Positions 37,023 to 50,000 of a DNA stretch of 64,000 nucleotides are shown piece after piece. This stretch comes from Phytoseiulus persimilis (lineage: Eukaryota; Arthropoda; Arachnida; Mesostigmata; Phytoseiidae): the NCBI GenBank assembly GCA_037576195.1, contig CM075104.1, forward strand, positions 11,176,211 to 11,240,210, read 5' to 3'. The position numbers and the translations under genes are program-made. The notes beneath the pieces are model-generated. The model was not told the DNA's origin and made no database searches. It was given only the letters and a program-made list of their open reading frames with translations. How positions within the stretch are numbered: the first letter of the stretch is position 1; the number at the start of each line of letters is the position of its first letter.

Positions 37023-37481
37023 CTACGTCACCCTGACAATGAGCTGTTCTCGGACTGTTCTCTTCGAGCAGAAGAGGATGAGCTCTAGCACAAACTCGCT
37101 GTTCGCTACGCTGCGTAGATGATCCGGAAAAAAGGAATCCTTCTCCCTTTGGAACGTGGCGTAGAGGGAACCACGTACTCCGATCACATGATTCTGTGAC
37201 TGGGCTGGGAGCATTTCGAAATGACGGAGCTCCCTGACGGAGCTTGAAACGTTCGCGCATCGTCTCCAACTGCCGAGGATTCGCTCGGTGATTCCCGCCA
37301 TGGCGAACCGGCTCTTGGGCGTCGCAACCCAGTCCACATGCAACTCATCCGATCTTGTCGTCGGGGTCACGTCCAACACCACCAGAGGTTCCCCGTTGTT
37401 CGGGCTCCGGTGCGAATCCACTCGAGCAGGTCTACTGGATTCCACCGTGGACGCGTCGAGCTTGAGTGGATTCCTTCCTCC
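37023..37481 (-). CDS. Large exon of an unrecognised gene, about 150 codons
   Basis: The minus strand is open for 153 codons with coding-like composition and few low-complexity runs. It includes GEPLVVLDVTPTTRSDELH, VDWVATPKSRFAMAG, ITERILGSWRRC, and near its end SEFVLELILFCSKRT, before a TAG. Possible AG acceptors lie just after the upstream in-frame TGA at 37484; a weak donor GTGACG could end the exon just before the TAG. A shadow frame overlaps its start. I see no known domain; a host enzyme and a mobile-element remnant are both possible. Confidence 0.38.
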   Translation of the reverse strand, partial: GGRNPLKLDASTVESSRPARVDSHRSPNNGEPLVVLDVTPTTRSDELHVDWVATPKSRFAMAGITERILGSWRRCANVSSSVRELRHFEMLPAQSQNHVIGVRGSLYATFQREKDSFFPDHLRSVANSEFVLELILFCSKRTVREQLIVRVT

Positions 37482-38424
37482 TCATGTTTCGAATAACCTC
37501 TGACAGGTCTGGCTGAAGCGATCAACGGCCGTACTTCTTCATTCGAGCCTGCGAGTTCCGCTGTCATGGATAGGTGGGCCGCGAAGAGTCTTTCTCGTTG
37601 AGAAGTGGGTCGTGACGAGCCCTTAATTAAGAATCACTGCTCTAGGCCATTTCCCGCGTGTGTGTCTGTGTTGACATGTTTACCGGATGGGGATCGAGAG
37701 TGGCGAAACTCGTAGTTCCGTGGCAGGAGATAGTGCTATGAAAAGGAAGCAAGATAACATCGTTCTCATGAGACCTCACACGCTCCCATTGACTCAACAG
37801 TCGTTGAAGCTCTCGATATCATCCAGGGGAATCTGATTTTCGATCCTCCATCGAATTTGACATTTGAAGCGAGAACCTGTCCCTTACCATCTACCTGTGA
37901 AGGACGGTCTCATTAACAGAAGACAATTTCGTAGGGGAAAAGTTGCATAATACTCGGTGGGTATTCGCTCGTTTTCTCGTTGAGAGGTCGTTTATTCCTT
38001 ACGAAACCCTCCGTAGCTAAGTATGCCCGAATTCGAGTTACAGAACTCGATCGGACTCTCAACAACTCACATGCCGAAGAAGACGGAACCTAATCGTCTT
38101 TCGTAAAGCCCGCCGTCCCGGGGTCCGCGCGTCGCTGCGGTTGAACGCTAGCGAGCTCCTGAATCCTTCTCGAAGTGGAGAGCTCTCACGAAGCGTGACT
38201 CCTAAGGGCAGCATCTGAATTGAGTTCCGAGCCAGTCGCTTCATGTAACCTTGAGGAGCTGGCGGGGACGAGCGAACGCCGCGATCGCGATTCGTGCCGG
38301 CGCTGGTGTCGATACCTAGCGGAATGGAGAATCCTCGATGAGATCACAATTCTCCTGAATGATCAACTCTTCTGTGGAATCACGCCGGATCCTGTTAAAA
38401 AAGTTTGGCAGAGTCCAATAATTT

Positions 38425-38526
38425 TGATTCGAATTATCTGACTCGAATAAGGGATCATTGAATCGAGATTGATTCGAATCAAAAACCCTTGAATCACGCT
38501 GATTCGAATATTTTTTCATTCGAATC
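38425..38526. repeat. Cluster of GATTCGAA(T) motifs
   Basis: At least four copies of ATTCGAAT/GATTCGAA plus related ACTCGAAT and AATCGAGATT units lie in about 100 bases. The core TTCGAA is palindromic. It looks like a degenerate short tandem array. Confidence 0.6.
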
Positions 38527-38588
38527 TGCCCATCTATGCTCGTGTTGGTCACTCAGCGTAGTTCATGTCCTGCGCTTGACGTTCGGTA

Positions 38589-38644
38589 CATCATCTACGA
38601 TGCATCGCGTAAGCTACATCACGTGCGATGCATCATGTGCGATG
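38589..38644 (+). repeat. Three 14-base repeats CATCAYSTRCGATG
   Basis: Copies at 38589-38602, 38617-38630 and 38631-38644 read CATCATCTACGATG, CATCACGTGCGATG and CATCATGTGCGATG. Each unit has inverted CATC/GATG ends; the middle copy holds a CACGTG E-box core. Confidence 0.7.
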
Positions 38645-41600
38645 AAAATATCACACAGCGCTGCATCGTCCTCATTGCCGGAAGAGCAGACAAGTGATTT
38701 GTAGTCAAGCCCTCGACATCAATCTCTCGGAAAAGCAATGGTCTCTCAGCGCGACTGTATTTCGGCCGCGAAAAAAGCCTCGAAGTAAAGAAGGAGACGG
38801 GATTGATTCCACGGAGTGCCCGTCAATGAGACTCACTTGCTAATACACCCATCCAGTGCCCTCGCACTCATTCTTCGCTGCAACGGAGTTGGAACCTGAC
38901 GTCATTTGCATATTATTGGAACTTTCAAAATGGCGCCAGAATCGATCGGCGGCAAGTTACATGCATAGTGACGGTCAATAAAATGAAGACAGCCAGAGGA
39001 TTCGGACTTTTTTCTTCCCTGTCCAGAACTTTTCTGAAAGAGCTCTCTACTCCCTCCAGCAGGTGGTTCTTGTGATTGTTTAGGGCTTGTTGGGAAAGGT
39101 TCTTGACGATTCGCGGAAGCCACCGTTTTCGGAGGGTGATTCTTGATTCCATACTGTTGACCGCGAGAGACTCTCGTGTGGCTCGGTCATGTTCCTACGA
39201 CCTCCGGAGATCGTCTGTCAGCACTCCTCCGACGTCACAGGGGCCAAGACTATGCTCGCGTCCCAGCTGTTGACGACAGAATCTTTTCCGGAACGAAACA
39301 TGCCGGCACGAGAGAAATTCCGGCGTCAACGAGCTGCGATCGGCCGCTTTCCGGCTCTCCGGCGCCGACATGACCTGGACCTCAATCAGCCCGTTTTCGA
39401 AAGCGAGCGACATCCTTTCAGCTCGCCGAACTCGAGCTTATGACCGAGCTTAGGCCGAGGCCATGAAATCACTCAGTCGGAGACGGGAAAGAGTTGCGCT
39501 CCGGTTCTTGAACCAGCCGGCACAACCCCGACATGCGCTCATCGTTCGATATAGTGGCAGGAAATCAAGAGGTTTCCGATGTCAACATCCTTACATTCCC
39601 TCCCATTAAAACACCAGGAGCTCGAGTTGCGTTGCTGGCTGGGCGGATGACTTCCTGTCTGACTGGAAGGGACGAGCATCGCCGATCCTAATGCAGGGGG
39701 CATCGCGAGTCGAGAAGCTCCTTCCGCCCTCCGCGATTCACCATTTGCCTGCTTGAATTTCGCTGCTCGCCTCTCCCGCCTCTGTCGCGAGTCATCTCCT
39801 CGAGGAAACTCCGTCCTCCCGTCTTCTTCGAACCGTTCTAGACTCCTCGCATTTTCCCCGCCCAGTTTTGTGGAGACCGCTTCGTCCGCCTATTTGACGC
39901 ACGCCCGCCGGAGTGAGCCTGGATTATTTCTTCCTGTCGAGACCTCAGAAGTTTCGATAATCTCACACACACACATCTAGAGTACAACGTCGGGCGGTTT
40001 CAGGTTTCTGATTGCTTCTTTTTCTCTTCTTGCTTCCCGCCCGGGACAATGTGGGTCGAAGTAAAACTTGAGACAGTTCGGAGTCTTTCAATTTGCTGCT
40101 CTCGAGACTTAGTAACGTCGAGATGCGTTCTGGACTTTCCTCACTTCGAAAACACCATCATTTCACCGTTGTATTGAGAGTCAACCACAAGCTCTCGCGT
40201 TTCGAGACTCGTTCCACGACCTGCATGTGTTTCGAGTCAAAAGCTGTCGACATGTCAAGGACCTGATGCTACTCAAGGCAGTATCCTAGCAATAACCGGA
40301 TTGAAATGTTCGGGATTTTGATCCTTTTTTTCATTCTAAGATGGCCGATCACCAATCGGCCGAGAATCGGCGGAAGCGACGCTGGGAAGTAGATGTCGAA
40401 TCCAACGCGTAAAGAAAATCATCCTAGTTTCGATAACCGTAGGCGGGCCGCCACGACATCGATCATTCCGACGACGAAAACGGACACTCTTCTATTGTGA
40501 CTATTCGAGGCCATCGTTTTGACTCGTGATCTCCGGGAGAGCTTTTGAGATATCATTCCGGTATCTGCGGCCAACCCACACGGGTCGGACGGCGACGTGT
40601 TCGAGAGGTGGCTCTTGTGGGATCCGGGGGAAACAGGCGGGGGACATGGTTCCGCGAGCTATTGTGATCATTTTCCGAAACAATCTTGGCCGCAAATCTT
40701 GCACGACGTTGTTTCCCCATCGTGATGGACCGACTCGCAGCACGTGGGCTCACAGCCCTTAAAATCTTCAGCGTTTCAACCCACGGGTCGGATAACCTCA
40801 CAGTTGAATGGCGGGGAAAAAGTTTCTGTCGTTCTCAGAGCAGACCAAATAATTAATGCTGAGAGATGATGGCCGACTCGTGTCTATGATGCGACGGAAG
40901 AGTATCAGGTTACTTCGGGAAAGTTCGAAATGATGTTGCCTGCCTCTAACGATCGCAAGTGAATTGGTGAAAAAATACGCTTTCGAAGTTTCTTGAAAAA
41001 TTGGGGCCCGACCAAGTGAATCTTGGCGATCATTGGGTCGCCCCTGGCAGTTCCAGAGCCGCGAGACTCCACGTTGCATGTTGTGTACGCCTATACTCCA
41101 CTTCTGATTCGAAATCGGAGATAGCGGGCAGAGAGATTGGCGTCCACCGCGGGCTGAGATTTCGGATCCAACGCTTGGTCTCGTGAGAGATATCTCCTCC
41201 GAGAGAGCGTTTTCTCTCAGAAATTAATTAATTATAGATAGAGATTATAGATTCTTAAACCGGCGTCAGAAATTCATTGGTCAATTCCTGATCCCCTTCC
41301 TGCTCCGTCCGATCGATCACGTCCAATCAAGTGAGATGGCGCAGCAGAATTCGGTACCATGTTGGGAACTCGAAGCTAGCAAGTCAATTTTCACTTGTGG
41401 TCATTCGGGCAACCGGCTAAAAATAGTTTTGCCCGGCTCGTTCCTTAAAAACTCATGGGAGGGAATTAACAGTTTCGTCTGTGGCCGGATTTCAGAGTTT
41501 TGGGATCGACTTCTGGGAAAGCCCTGATCCGACTGGACTCACGCTGCGTTCCCTTCTGGTGAAAGAAAAATTCTGGAGGGGACACCCATGTGTCGTGCTC

Positions 41601-44086
41601 TTTGAGCCGAAATCTCGTGCCGATGCTTACATTTAATTGAACCTTCGGATTTCAAGTCGCCATGAGGAATCAATCATCCTAGAGATGCATCTTTAGAATA
41701 TTCGGAGTTTCGGAGTGATTCGGCATACTTCCGCTCAACGGTCGTTGAAGCTTCGAGTCCCCTTTTCCGCTGTGAGACCTCCAGTTCTCAGGGAGAAAGA
41801 GCCTGACCGAGAAAGACTGACCCGGAGGCCTTCCGAACTGACTTATGATGCACATATCCTGATGCGATGTACAATTTTCGCGTTTGAAGGATCTTCGGGA
41901 TCTCTTGGTGTTAGCGTTCCGTCTAGCTCGGCATTCACGCTGAGCCCTTCCGTTCGCCTCCTTTGCGGGAGCCATTCACGCGGAAGTCGTGGCCATGTTA
42001 TGTTTCCTTGTCTCCTGAGAAAGTCATTAGTTTCCATCTGTTGGCCATAGCCTCCTGTGCTCTCCTCTGTGCAGCTTTGTGTGGGCGCGTGTGTGTGTTT
42101 GTGTCTGAGCCCATCGGTTAGGGAGTAAGTGTGTGTATCCAAGCTCACTTATGAGACGGTAGAGCGGAACGAAATTATTTGCGCATCTGCTCGCCCTTCA
42201 GGGCACAATACATCACTATCTATATTTTACCACGGCAAACGGAGCCGGGGTTCAACGAAGACACGGAGGCTGCCGGAGTGAGGGTCGAGAGGGCGGAAGC
42301 GGCATGCCCGCACGACCCGCCCATTTTCCACTTCCGGAAAAGCTCCGCCCTTTTCAGCTGAATCTAAGAATTCTGTGGCCGCCTTCTGCGTCGCAATAAG
42401 GAACCGGCGACCACTTAGTGGCATCTTTCGGTCGGGAGAAAAAAGGAAGTCGGGCGTGCGCCTACGAATTTCCTCGAAACCTTGTTGAATGGGGAGTTTA
42501 GTGAGGGAAGGCGCCGCGACTCCCGCATCTCGATGCTCGTCGTCCTTTCACACATCTAGGCAAAGTTACAGTTCGATAATTCGACTCAGCTGAGTCTGTT
42601 GAGAGAAGACGAGTACGGAGTTCGCGAGAACGAATGAGGGGGAGGAATATTTTAACCTAACCTCTACAGTCTATCCGGTTGTCGAATCTCGGGTTATGTG
42701 CATACCTCCACGGATTCGCAACTGAAGGTTTGGCATCAGTCTTCGAACGCGAGCAATCTTCAGGACTCCACGAGCTGAGTTCTGAAGCCCGTCTCAGAAA
42801 GAAAGATGGGTGTAGCTTGATTCCTCTTGCCTCGACGGATCATTAACACAGATCAGGCAGGAATGACCACCGGGAAGATCCTGTTTTCCATGACCGGACT
42901 TCTCCCCAGCGTGAAACAGTTGCCGCGGAGCGCTCCCTGGGTGTGAATTGAAACACTGCAGGTTGTCAACATGACCCACTGTTCACTGAAGAGAGTTTCC
43001 TAGATCGTCAAACCCAACTGCGTGGAATTTTGGTCTCGATGAACGTTGCAGAAACGGCCTCATTTGGAGAAATCGCTGAGATCTCGAGAATATTTTTCGG
43101 GGAATTTTTCCTGTCAAAATTATTTATCTCGGGTTCTTGACTCCTGAGTGAGCTTTTCTATGGAGATCAATTCCTCCGGTTGATCGATCCAGACTTTCGG
43201 TCTAGGAAAATAAACAACGATCTCTTCCGAGTGTTTACCTCGAAGCTAACAACGAAGCTCGACTCCGAGCTCCATCGCTGATCAGACTCCAAACCCGCAG
43301 GAGAGGATCAACGCTCTCGGACTTATCTACTCGATCTGAGCCGAGCTGAATATGGAAAATCCATTGCACTACATTGTTTTCGATCCCATTGGACGTCCGT
43401 TCCTTTTAGCATCGTTCCAGAGCCATATTTCCCTGCAACATCTTGTCGTCTCCCCATGACTCAGGAACTCTCTCTCTCTCTCTCCAGACGCGCTGGGAAT
43501 TACGGAATGGAGGCATGAGGGAAACTTTTGCACAGGGCACTCATTGTATTTGGATTTCTCCTTACGATCACGGGAGATCACACAGGGTACTTGAACAACA
43601 CAAGCTGCGAGAAGACAGACATTTCTGTTAATTGTGGTGGCGCGTGAGCTGCCAAGCATGGGGAGAGTCATCAGCACTCCCCACCAGTACGGAGTTGCCA
43701 GTCTCGATGTTCATGAATTTTCGGATCGGTTGTCAAAATGAATGCCGTTGGACGCCTTCACCTCCTTTTGCGGTATTCGTCGCTCGCGGTCGGCCAGTGG
43801 CCGGTTCTGGGATCTTCTCTCCAGTAGCTCAAGTCTGGGTCAGGCAGGTCTTCACATCGGACTCGCGGATTGCTGGAAATGATGGAAAAAAATACATTTT
43901 ATGCCTCCGCAGAGATGACAGTCCTTCTCCACTGAATTCCGGGAGTTTGGCGAAGCGTCCGCGACATTTGAAACGTTTCCAGTGGCGGCGCCGGGCAAAT
44001 TCACTATTGACAAGTAAAATGAAAGGCCCCGAAATTGGGAAATTTCCTAATGAATATCGAGATCGACGCGTTATAACATTCACTCA

Positions 44087-47000
44087 CTAAACCGGATGGG
44101 CGAGTCGGAGCACAAATCTCTGTATGGTGGGAATATCGTCCCCGTTGGCGCAGATGATCTTGGCCTGGGACGCGGTCCGGATTTCTCTTAACTGCTCTGC
44201 AACGGTTGAATCGTGCTCGTCAGTGCGACTGCGATCACAACTGAGTTCAGACTCCTTAGACGCAGTTCTTATCCAGATTTACCTGGAGTGAATGACGACG
44301 GAAAGTTCGGATTCTCAAACCAATATCGATCTCCTCGACGAAGGTTTTGAAACTGTCGGCCCACAACGCAAGCGAACGTTGGCCCTATCATTCCGCCTTC
44401 GATGATGCGCTCAGATATTCCTCCAGACCAAAGATCAATGTCGTCCGGATGTTTGTAAATCTTCGAATATCGCATGGCAGTGCCATTGTTTAAGAACGGT
44501 TCAAGCTCGTCGAAAGTATCGACTCGTCCCAGTCCGCACCACTCTCGAAATGCGTTGTAACCCGGAACACCATGTTCCCGGGCTCGTTGCAGATTGATCG
44601 ATATAAGATCTCGCCCGAAGGGTTCCTCCGGATTTTGGAACAGGTGCTCAGTAACCTGGAGAAAAGGTGAATCATATTGGTGGAAATCATATTCCATATG
44701 TTAGTTCGTTTGTATGACCGGTAGACGAATTCTCCCGACGAGGCCCACCGCCCCGATATGGGGCTGTATAGATTCGTCGCCGTCCCGTCAAAGTCGCCGC
44801 GGAGTTTCGCGGGGATCCACAGCTCATCCAGCCTGGCTCGATCCCATTTGACCACTTTAAATGACCGGAGTTGACCGGAAGAAAAATCGAGGTTTGATTT
44901 GATTGTCTCTCCTACGCGATTGACCGAATGGAATGAGAAGAATTGACCGAATGAAATCTCCGGCATGGTCTAAAGCAGTTCTCCGGGAAGCACATGGGGG
45001 CCACCAGAATTACTCATCAGGGCGACCCTCCTCTCCCCTTCGAGCCCGTCCTCCCTTTCCAATTGTTTTCGGACTCATTGATAAATGAATAAGTGCGAAC
45101 GGCGATTCCCGGATGACGATAGGCTGAAGAGACCCCACGCAAGTGATCTGATCAACTAGAACTCTTGTGTTACTGGCAGGGAGAAATTTTCGAAAAGGAC
45201 ACAGGTCAACCTAAAACGAATAAATGCCTCGCGCTCATTCGAGATAAGGTCAGTCCATCTGCAAGGGGTGGGTCTGTAGTCCATGGACTTCTTCATTGTT
45301 CTGTAGGCATCAAGGAACGTTCGGAAACACTGCCGGTGAGGAGTTTTCCTCATTATAATTCAGGGCAGATTCAATCGGTTCCTAAAAGAGCGAAGCTCAG
45401 TTGTCTCTCGAGTGAGCACACCTGTTACCCTACAAACCTCTTGTGTAATGAAGGGATCGTATGTTTGAGCAGGCGTGTTTATCAAACCGAGGGCCAGTTC
45501 GTCCAACTTTCCGGGCTCATAAACTACAAATGGCTGCTGCAAAAGCTCTCGCAAAGGGGTCTGACCTGGGAAAACGAAATAAGCATTGACGTCTGGTGAA
45601 TTTGATCGACAGTTATTTCCCCTAATTCCTCGCCCATTATCAACACCGATTTTCGATATAGGAATCTCTCTTAAACCTGGTTTCGAACCAGCCACACTCT
45701 CTTGAATACTTACCGAGGAATTCGTGGTATTTGTTGTAACGCCTGACCATGCCTTGGATGAAGGTGTGACCGAAACGAAACGCAGCTGCTTGGAAACTAT
45801 TTGCAAGGGCAAAGTTGACGTCAGGGTCGTAACCGTCCCAGTAGCCCTGGAAATTGTCCCGGAGGCCTTCAATAGCGCGATGGTATCGATCTCCTGATCG
45901 GAGCCTCATAATAAAATTTCCCACAGAGTTCCGCGACAGCCTCGAAGCTCAATCTGAACATTGAGTTTTATTGTGTGAGGCCCCCAGGCTGCGCGGCGTT
46001 CCGGAGTCGGCGCCCATACGCGTTCTCTAGGGTCGTTTCATTCATGGATTCCAGAGGCGACACCCCAGCGGAAATGCGGATCGCCTCTCAGACTGAAGAA
46101 ACCCCAATGAGTGAGATTGATACTTACATCCTCTACGAGCGTGAGGTTGTAGGTCGTCATTATGTCTGGTCCTAGCGCCATCGGGAGATATTCGTGGTAA
46201 ACGATGTACTGAACCATTGCAGCTAGGATGTGTCTCGTTTCCTGATACGTTCTCTCATCATCCCAATGTGGATTGAGCCGCCCCAGTTCCAGTGCGAATC
46301 TTGAAACGAAGAGGAGGAGGGACGGATTGAGAAATCTTATCGACTCCCTCCTTTGAAAAGCTCTCACTGCGCTATCCATCGAGGTTTGCCGACGTAGTCC
46401 ATAATGAACTCATGCGGCTGAAGTCATATTAAGAGCCGTCTCTTGATCACGAGGACTGCCAATCAAACGCGCGGCTGCTAACAACTATCCAGAGAGCTTT
46501 CCTAAGGGACTTCCATCCTTTGTGGCAGTGCACGACGAAACAGCGTTGGTCGAGCCTCCGTATGGACTCGTACCCAAGACGAAGATGAAATTGCCCTTCA
46601 ATCTCATCATTCTCATAATCGCTTTCCTGTGTTTAGTGTTACCAGTTGACTGCCGACGGCGGAGATTCCGGCCACGGCGCAGGTTCAGACCTCGTTTTAG
46701 GGTAAGATCGCGTGTACTTTGCTTCCGGTGTGTTTGATTTGACCGCCCCCCCCCCATTTGAATACACGTCGATTTATCGCGGAATTCATCTGGAGGTAGA
46801 CCGAAATGTGCATGTCTGCTCCGGTATCTCAAATGCCTCGAAGTTCGCATCAACCATGGATTTTAGACTTGCCATTTACGTTGAGCGTTTTACCCGCCGT
46901 GTGAGGGGCTTCGCCCTCCTGGCTCGTCGGTGGTCGAGGGTTCGACGCACATCTTGGTCGACGACGAAAACTTGCCCGTCTCCCGCCACACCTGTCCACG

Positions 47001-50000
47001 TGTTTGACCCAGACGAGCGTTCAAACGAGTGTTTCTTGTCGCTTCCCATTAAGCTGTTTTGCAGTGGATGCGCATTCGACTTCATCGATGGTGCCTCTCT
47101 GGAGTTTCCGGACCCACCCACTCGTAGATTCCATTCTCATTGATGCTGAACTTCGCCGTTCTAGTCAGGCATTGATCAATGCGAAAGCTATAGGCGCCTC
47201 AACAGCTCGACGGTGTAAAGGACCCTCGGCCTCATTGGTCATTACCATTCCAACCTCGTTTTGTAAGGCTTATTCATCATTGTTGCTCTGGCTGCGAAAC
47301 ATACTCCGAGTTTGGGGCAGCAAGTTGGCGAGGTCGTTATTCCTCGCGACACGGAGTGAGAGGTGACAATGAATCCCAGGAGAGTCGAGAACCCTAACGA
47401 ATTCCTATCGAAGATCCCTCTCGTCATTTTCGTAAGCGACAGCACATCTTGCTGGCCGTCTCTGTTGATGATCATGACTACTCTCTCGGTAGAGGAACTG
47501 ATCAGACGTGCTCGGCGATGGATTTTTGCATCAAAACTTCGTTCGGGAGACCCGCGAGCAGAGATGCAAAACGGAGCCGTCGACTTAACATGGCATCCGT
47601 CGGACTCGACGCGTCCCCTGCGACTTTTCGAACTCGTGATCCCGACTTGAGTTCCTAGGCACCCTGACGGTGCTCCGTAACATGTGCTGTTTTTTTATAA
47701 TCATCGCCCCCCTATGATTCCGACAAATGAACGGAAATGGACAGAACAAAAAACCTCCGAGGTCGGCGCACGAAAACGCGTCGAATGTCTTCACCGGTTG
47801 ATTTCGTTCTTTCCAGGGTTGAGAACCCTGCCCACTTGTCGACCACGCAGAGCTGAACCTTCGAGCTGAGATGAGGCAGTGAACCTCTGGCGGCGATTTC
47901 TCAGCTCCGAGATCCGGGATCGTTTACCGAGGTGCTTCTACGTCCGGAGAGCAGTGCCATGAACTCTGCGACTCCGTCCAACTCTACCAACCTGTTGTGA
48001 TCACGAACGTAGAAGGTGTGCAGTACAGTCAAATGGATTTGCTCGTTGACGCGTTCATCCCCAGCTATGAAGCAAAACAGGTTACGCGGGCGTCCTATAC
48101 AGTCGCGCTCCGGATTCTCGCTCTCGGGAGGCAGTATTGGCTTCAGACCAAGATCTCGGAATCGATCCCATGTCCTCATTAGTCCTGGAAAGAGGAGGCG
48201 AATTTAGTAAACGGAACCTCGAAGTTTTCCGAATCCTCAGCTCACATTCATTGTGGAAGAAGGTGGTATTCCACAGGGGGCAAGAATCGGGCCTCGATAG
48301 TTTCGAACACGAGAGCTCATCGATCCCGTTCCCCTTCGAGGGATTCTCAGTACCTCTGTCGAAAGCCCGAAGCCGAGCGGATAGGGCATCGGAAGATCCG
48401 TAAATGAAGTTTGCGTCCACGGTGTGAGAGAGAATATTGATATGCGTCCGCGGTCCTGGGAAGAGGTTGGTTTTCAGAGATCGATGAAGGATTGCATTCG
48501 GCCCCGAAACGTCACAGAGCTGAAAACACTCACCGAGAGCGCAGTTGGGTCTTTGCCCAGCGAGAGATCGCTTGAACTCGATGCAGCGTCTGTTGAACTG
48601 TCCGTAAAAGGGATCCTTAGGAGAGACATCGATGGTGAGGCAGAGAGGATGCTGCATCTCCGGGGGCACCCCGCAGCAGTCGAAGTCCAGGTCCTGCTCA
48701 TCTGCGGAAACCACGGACAGTTGGCAGCCGAACAAACAGAAAAGTCGAGAATTCGTGCTCACGTCAATGGGTTGACTGGTCGAGGAGGAAGGTGAGAAAA
48801 GATCTGGGCACATTCGAGAAGGGAATTTTACCCGAACGTGGATGCAGCGAGATAGTTCACCGCTCACCTCTGGGTGGAGCCGCAAGAGTGAGGTCGTGGT
48901 CGATGAACTGACCCCAAGACATCACCAGGATTGTCAACATAGGGGACGGCTCATCGAAGTCTCGATGAATGAAGTTTGAGATCGCGCGCGGGTTCGGCAG
49001 GTCCCCACCATCTTTGGCGAGTCGCAGACCGTCGATTCCTGGAATAGTTCCGACCCGCCTGAATTTTTCTCCAAAACTGTTCTGAATAACCGCTCAACTA
49101 CCCACGAGTGAACGCTCCGCCCGATGCGGTTGCGATATGAGCAACTCCCGAACATTCTTACAGATTCTCTGCTCGAGCAAGTCTGCAAGCCGATTCTGGA
49201 CATGAGCTTCCGGAGAACAGCTCACCATTGCTGTAGACTTGGGGCAGGAACCGAACGAAAGGCGTGTTGGTTACGCCCCACGACGGATGCTTTATGTTGT
49301 TGCAACGGGCGTCTTGCGTTCGAAAACGCTCAATAGTGCATGGGATGGGTTTCACATGAGCGGGACAAGCATCCCACAGGTCAGTCTGAGAGACGTCGAT
49401 CAGGGGGAGCGCGTTAGATATTTCGTCGTGAGTCAAGCTGAACTTTCCTGCAAGAAGTTCCGTTAGCCATCGACTCCAAGTTCCTCCAGAGGCTCGTGGT
49501 TCAGCGCATCGGAGAAGAAGACGCTGACAACGGCTTGCCACGGGAGAAGCGTGACGAGTATCGGAAGCTATCCAACTCGGAAACGGTGGAGAAATCGTTG
49601 GGAAGTATCAACCTGCGAGGATTCGAGTCGTTTCCAACGTGAGCTCCCCAGTGGGTGCGATATCTCGTTCTGTAGGCAACGGGTCGTCAATCCCTCGGGG
49701 ACGGATGAAATCTGGAGGAAGCCAAACGTTAGTGGCGAACTTGGCCTGGAAACAGGTTGTGCTGGTTCGATTGCGACAGTTCGACTCACTTGTCCGACGT
49801 TTTGCTTCTCGGACCGCTTCGTTGACATCTGCGTATTTTATGCAGATCACCTCGTGGGGTTCGACATCATTGTAATAGCTGAAAATGAGCCTCCCTTTCT
49901 ACAGTTCCGTGATACCAGAGGTCTGAGGAAGTTCGATATCGTTTGAATAGATAACAACGGGATCCGGATGCGCGATCAACGAATGACTCACCCTCGGTCT

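Larger units (their letters stand above)
37482..44086. other. Spacer with small repeats
   Basis: No exon was resolved in 6.6 kb. It includes a CACACACACAC tract (about 39964-39975), a TC tract (about 43470-43485) and GTGT-rich sequence near 42080-42135. The minus strand near 43829-44083 is 3' flank of the peroxidase gene. Confidence 0.4.

Noticed and set aside
43632-44090. 152-codon plus-strand frame over the peroxidase 3' end
   Set aside because: It lies opposite the peroxidase stop region and 3' flank and has no start-context or splice support.
48137-48885. Plus-strand frames across the middle of the peroxidase gene
   Set aside because: These are shadows of peroxidase exons on the minus strand, where haem-binding motifs and splice phases are unambiguous.
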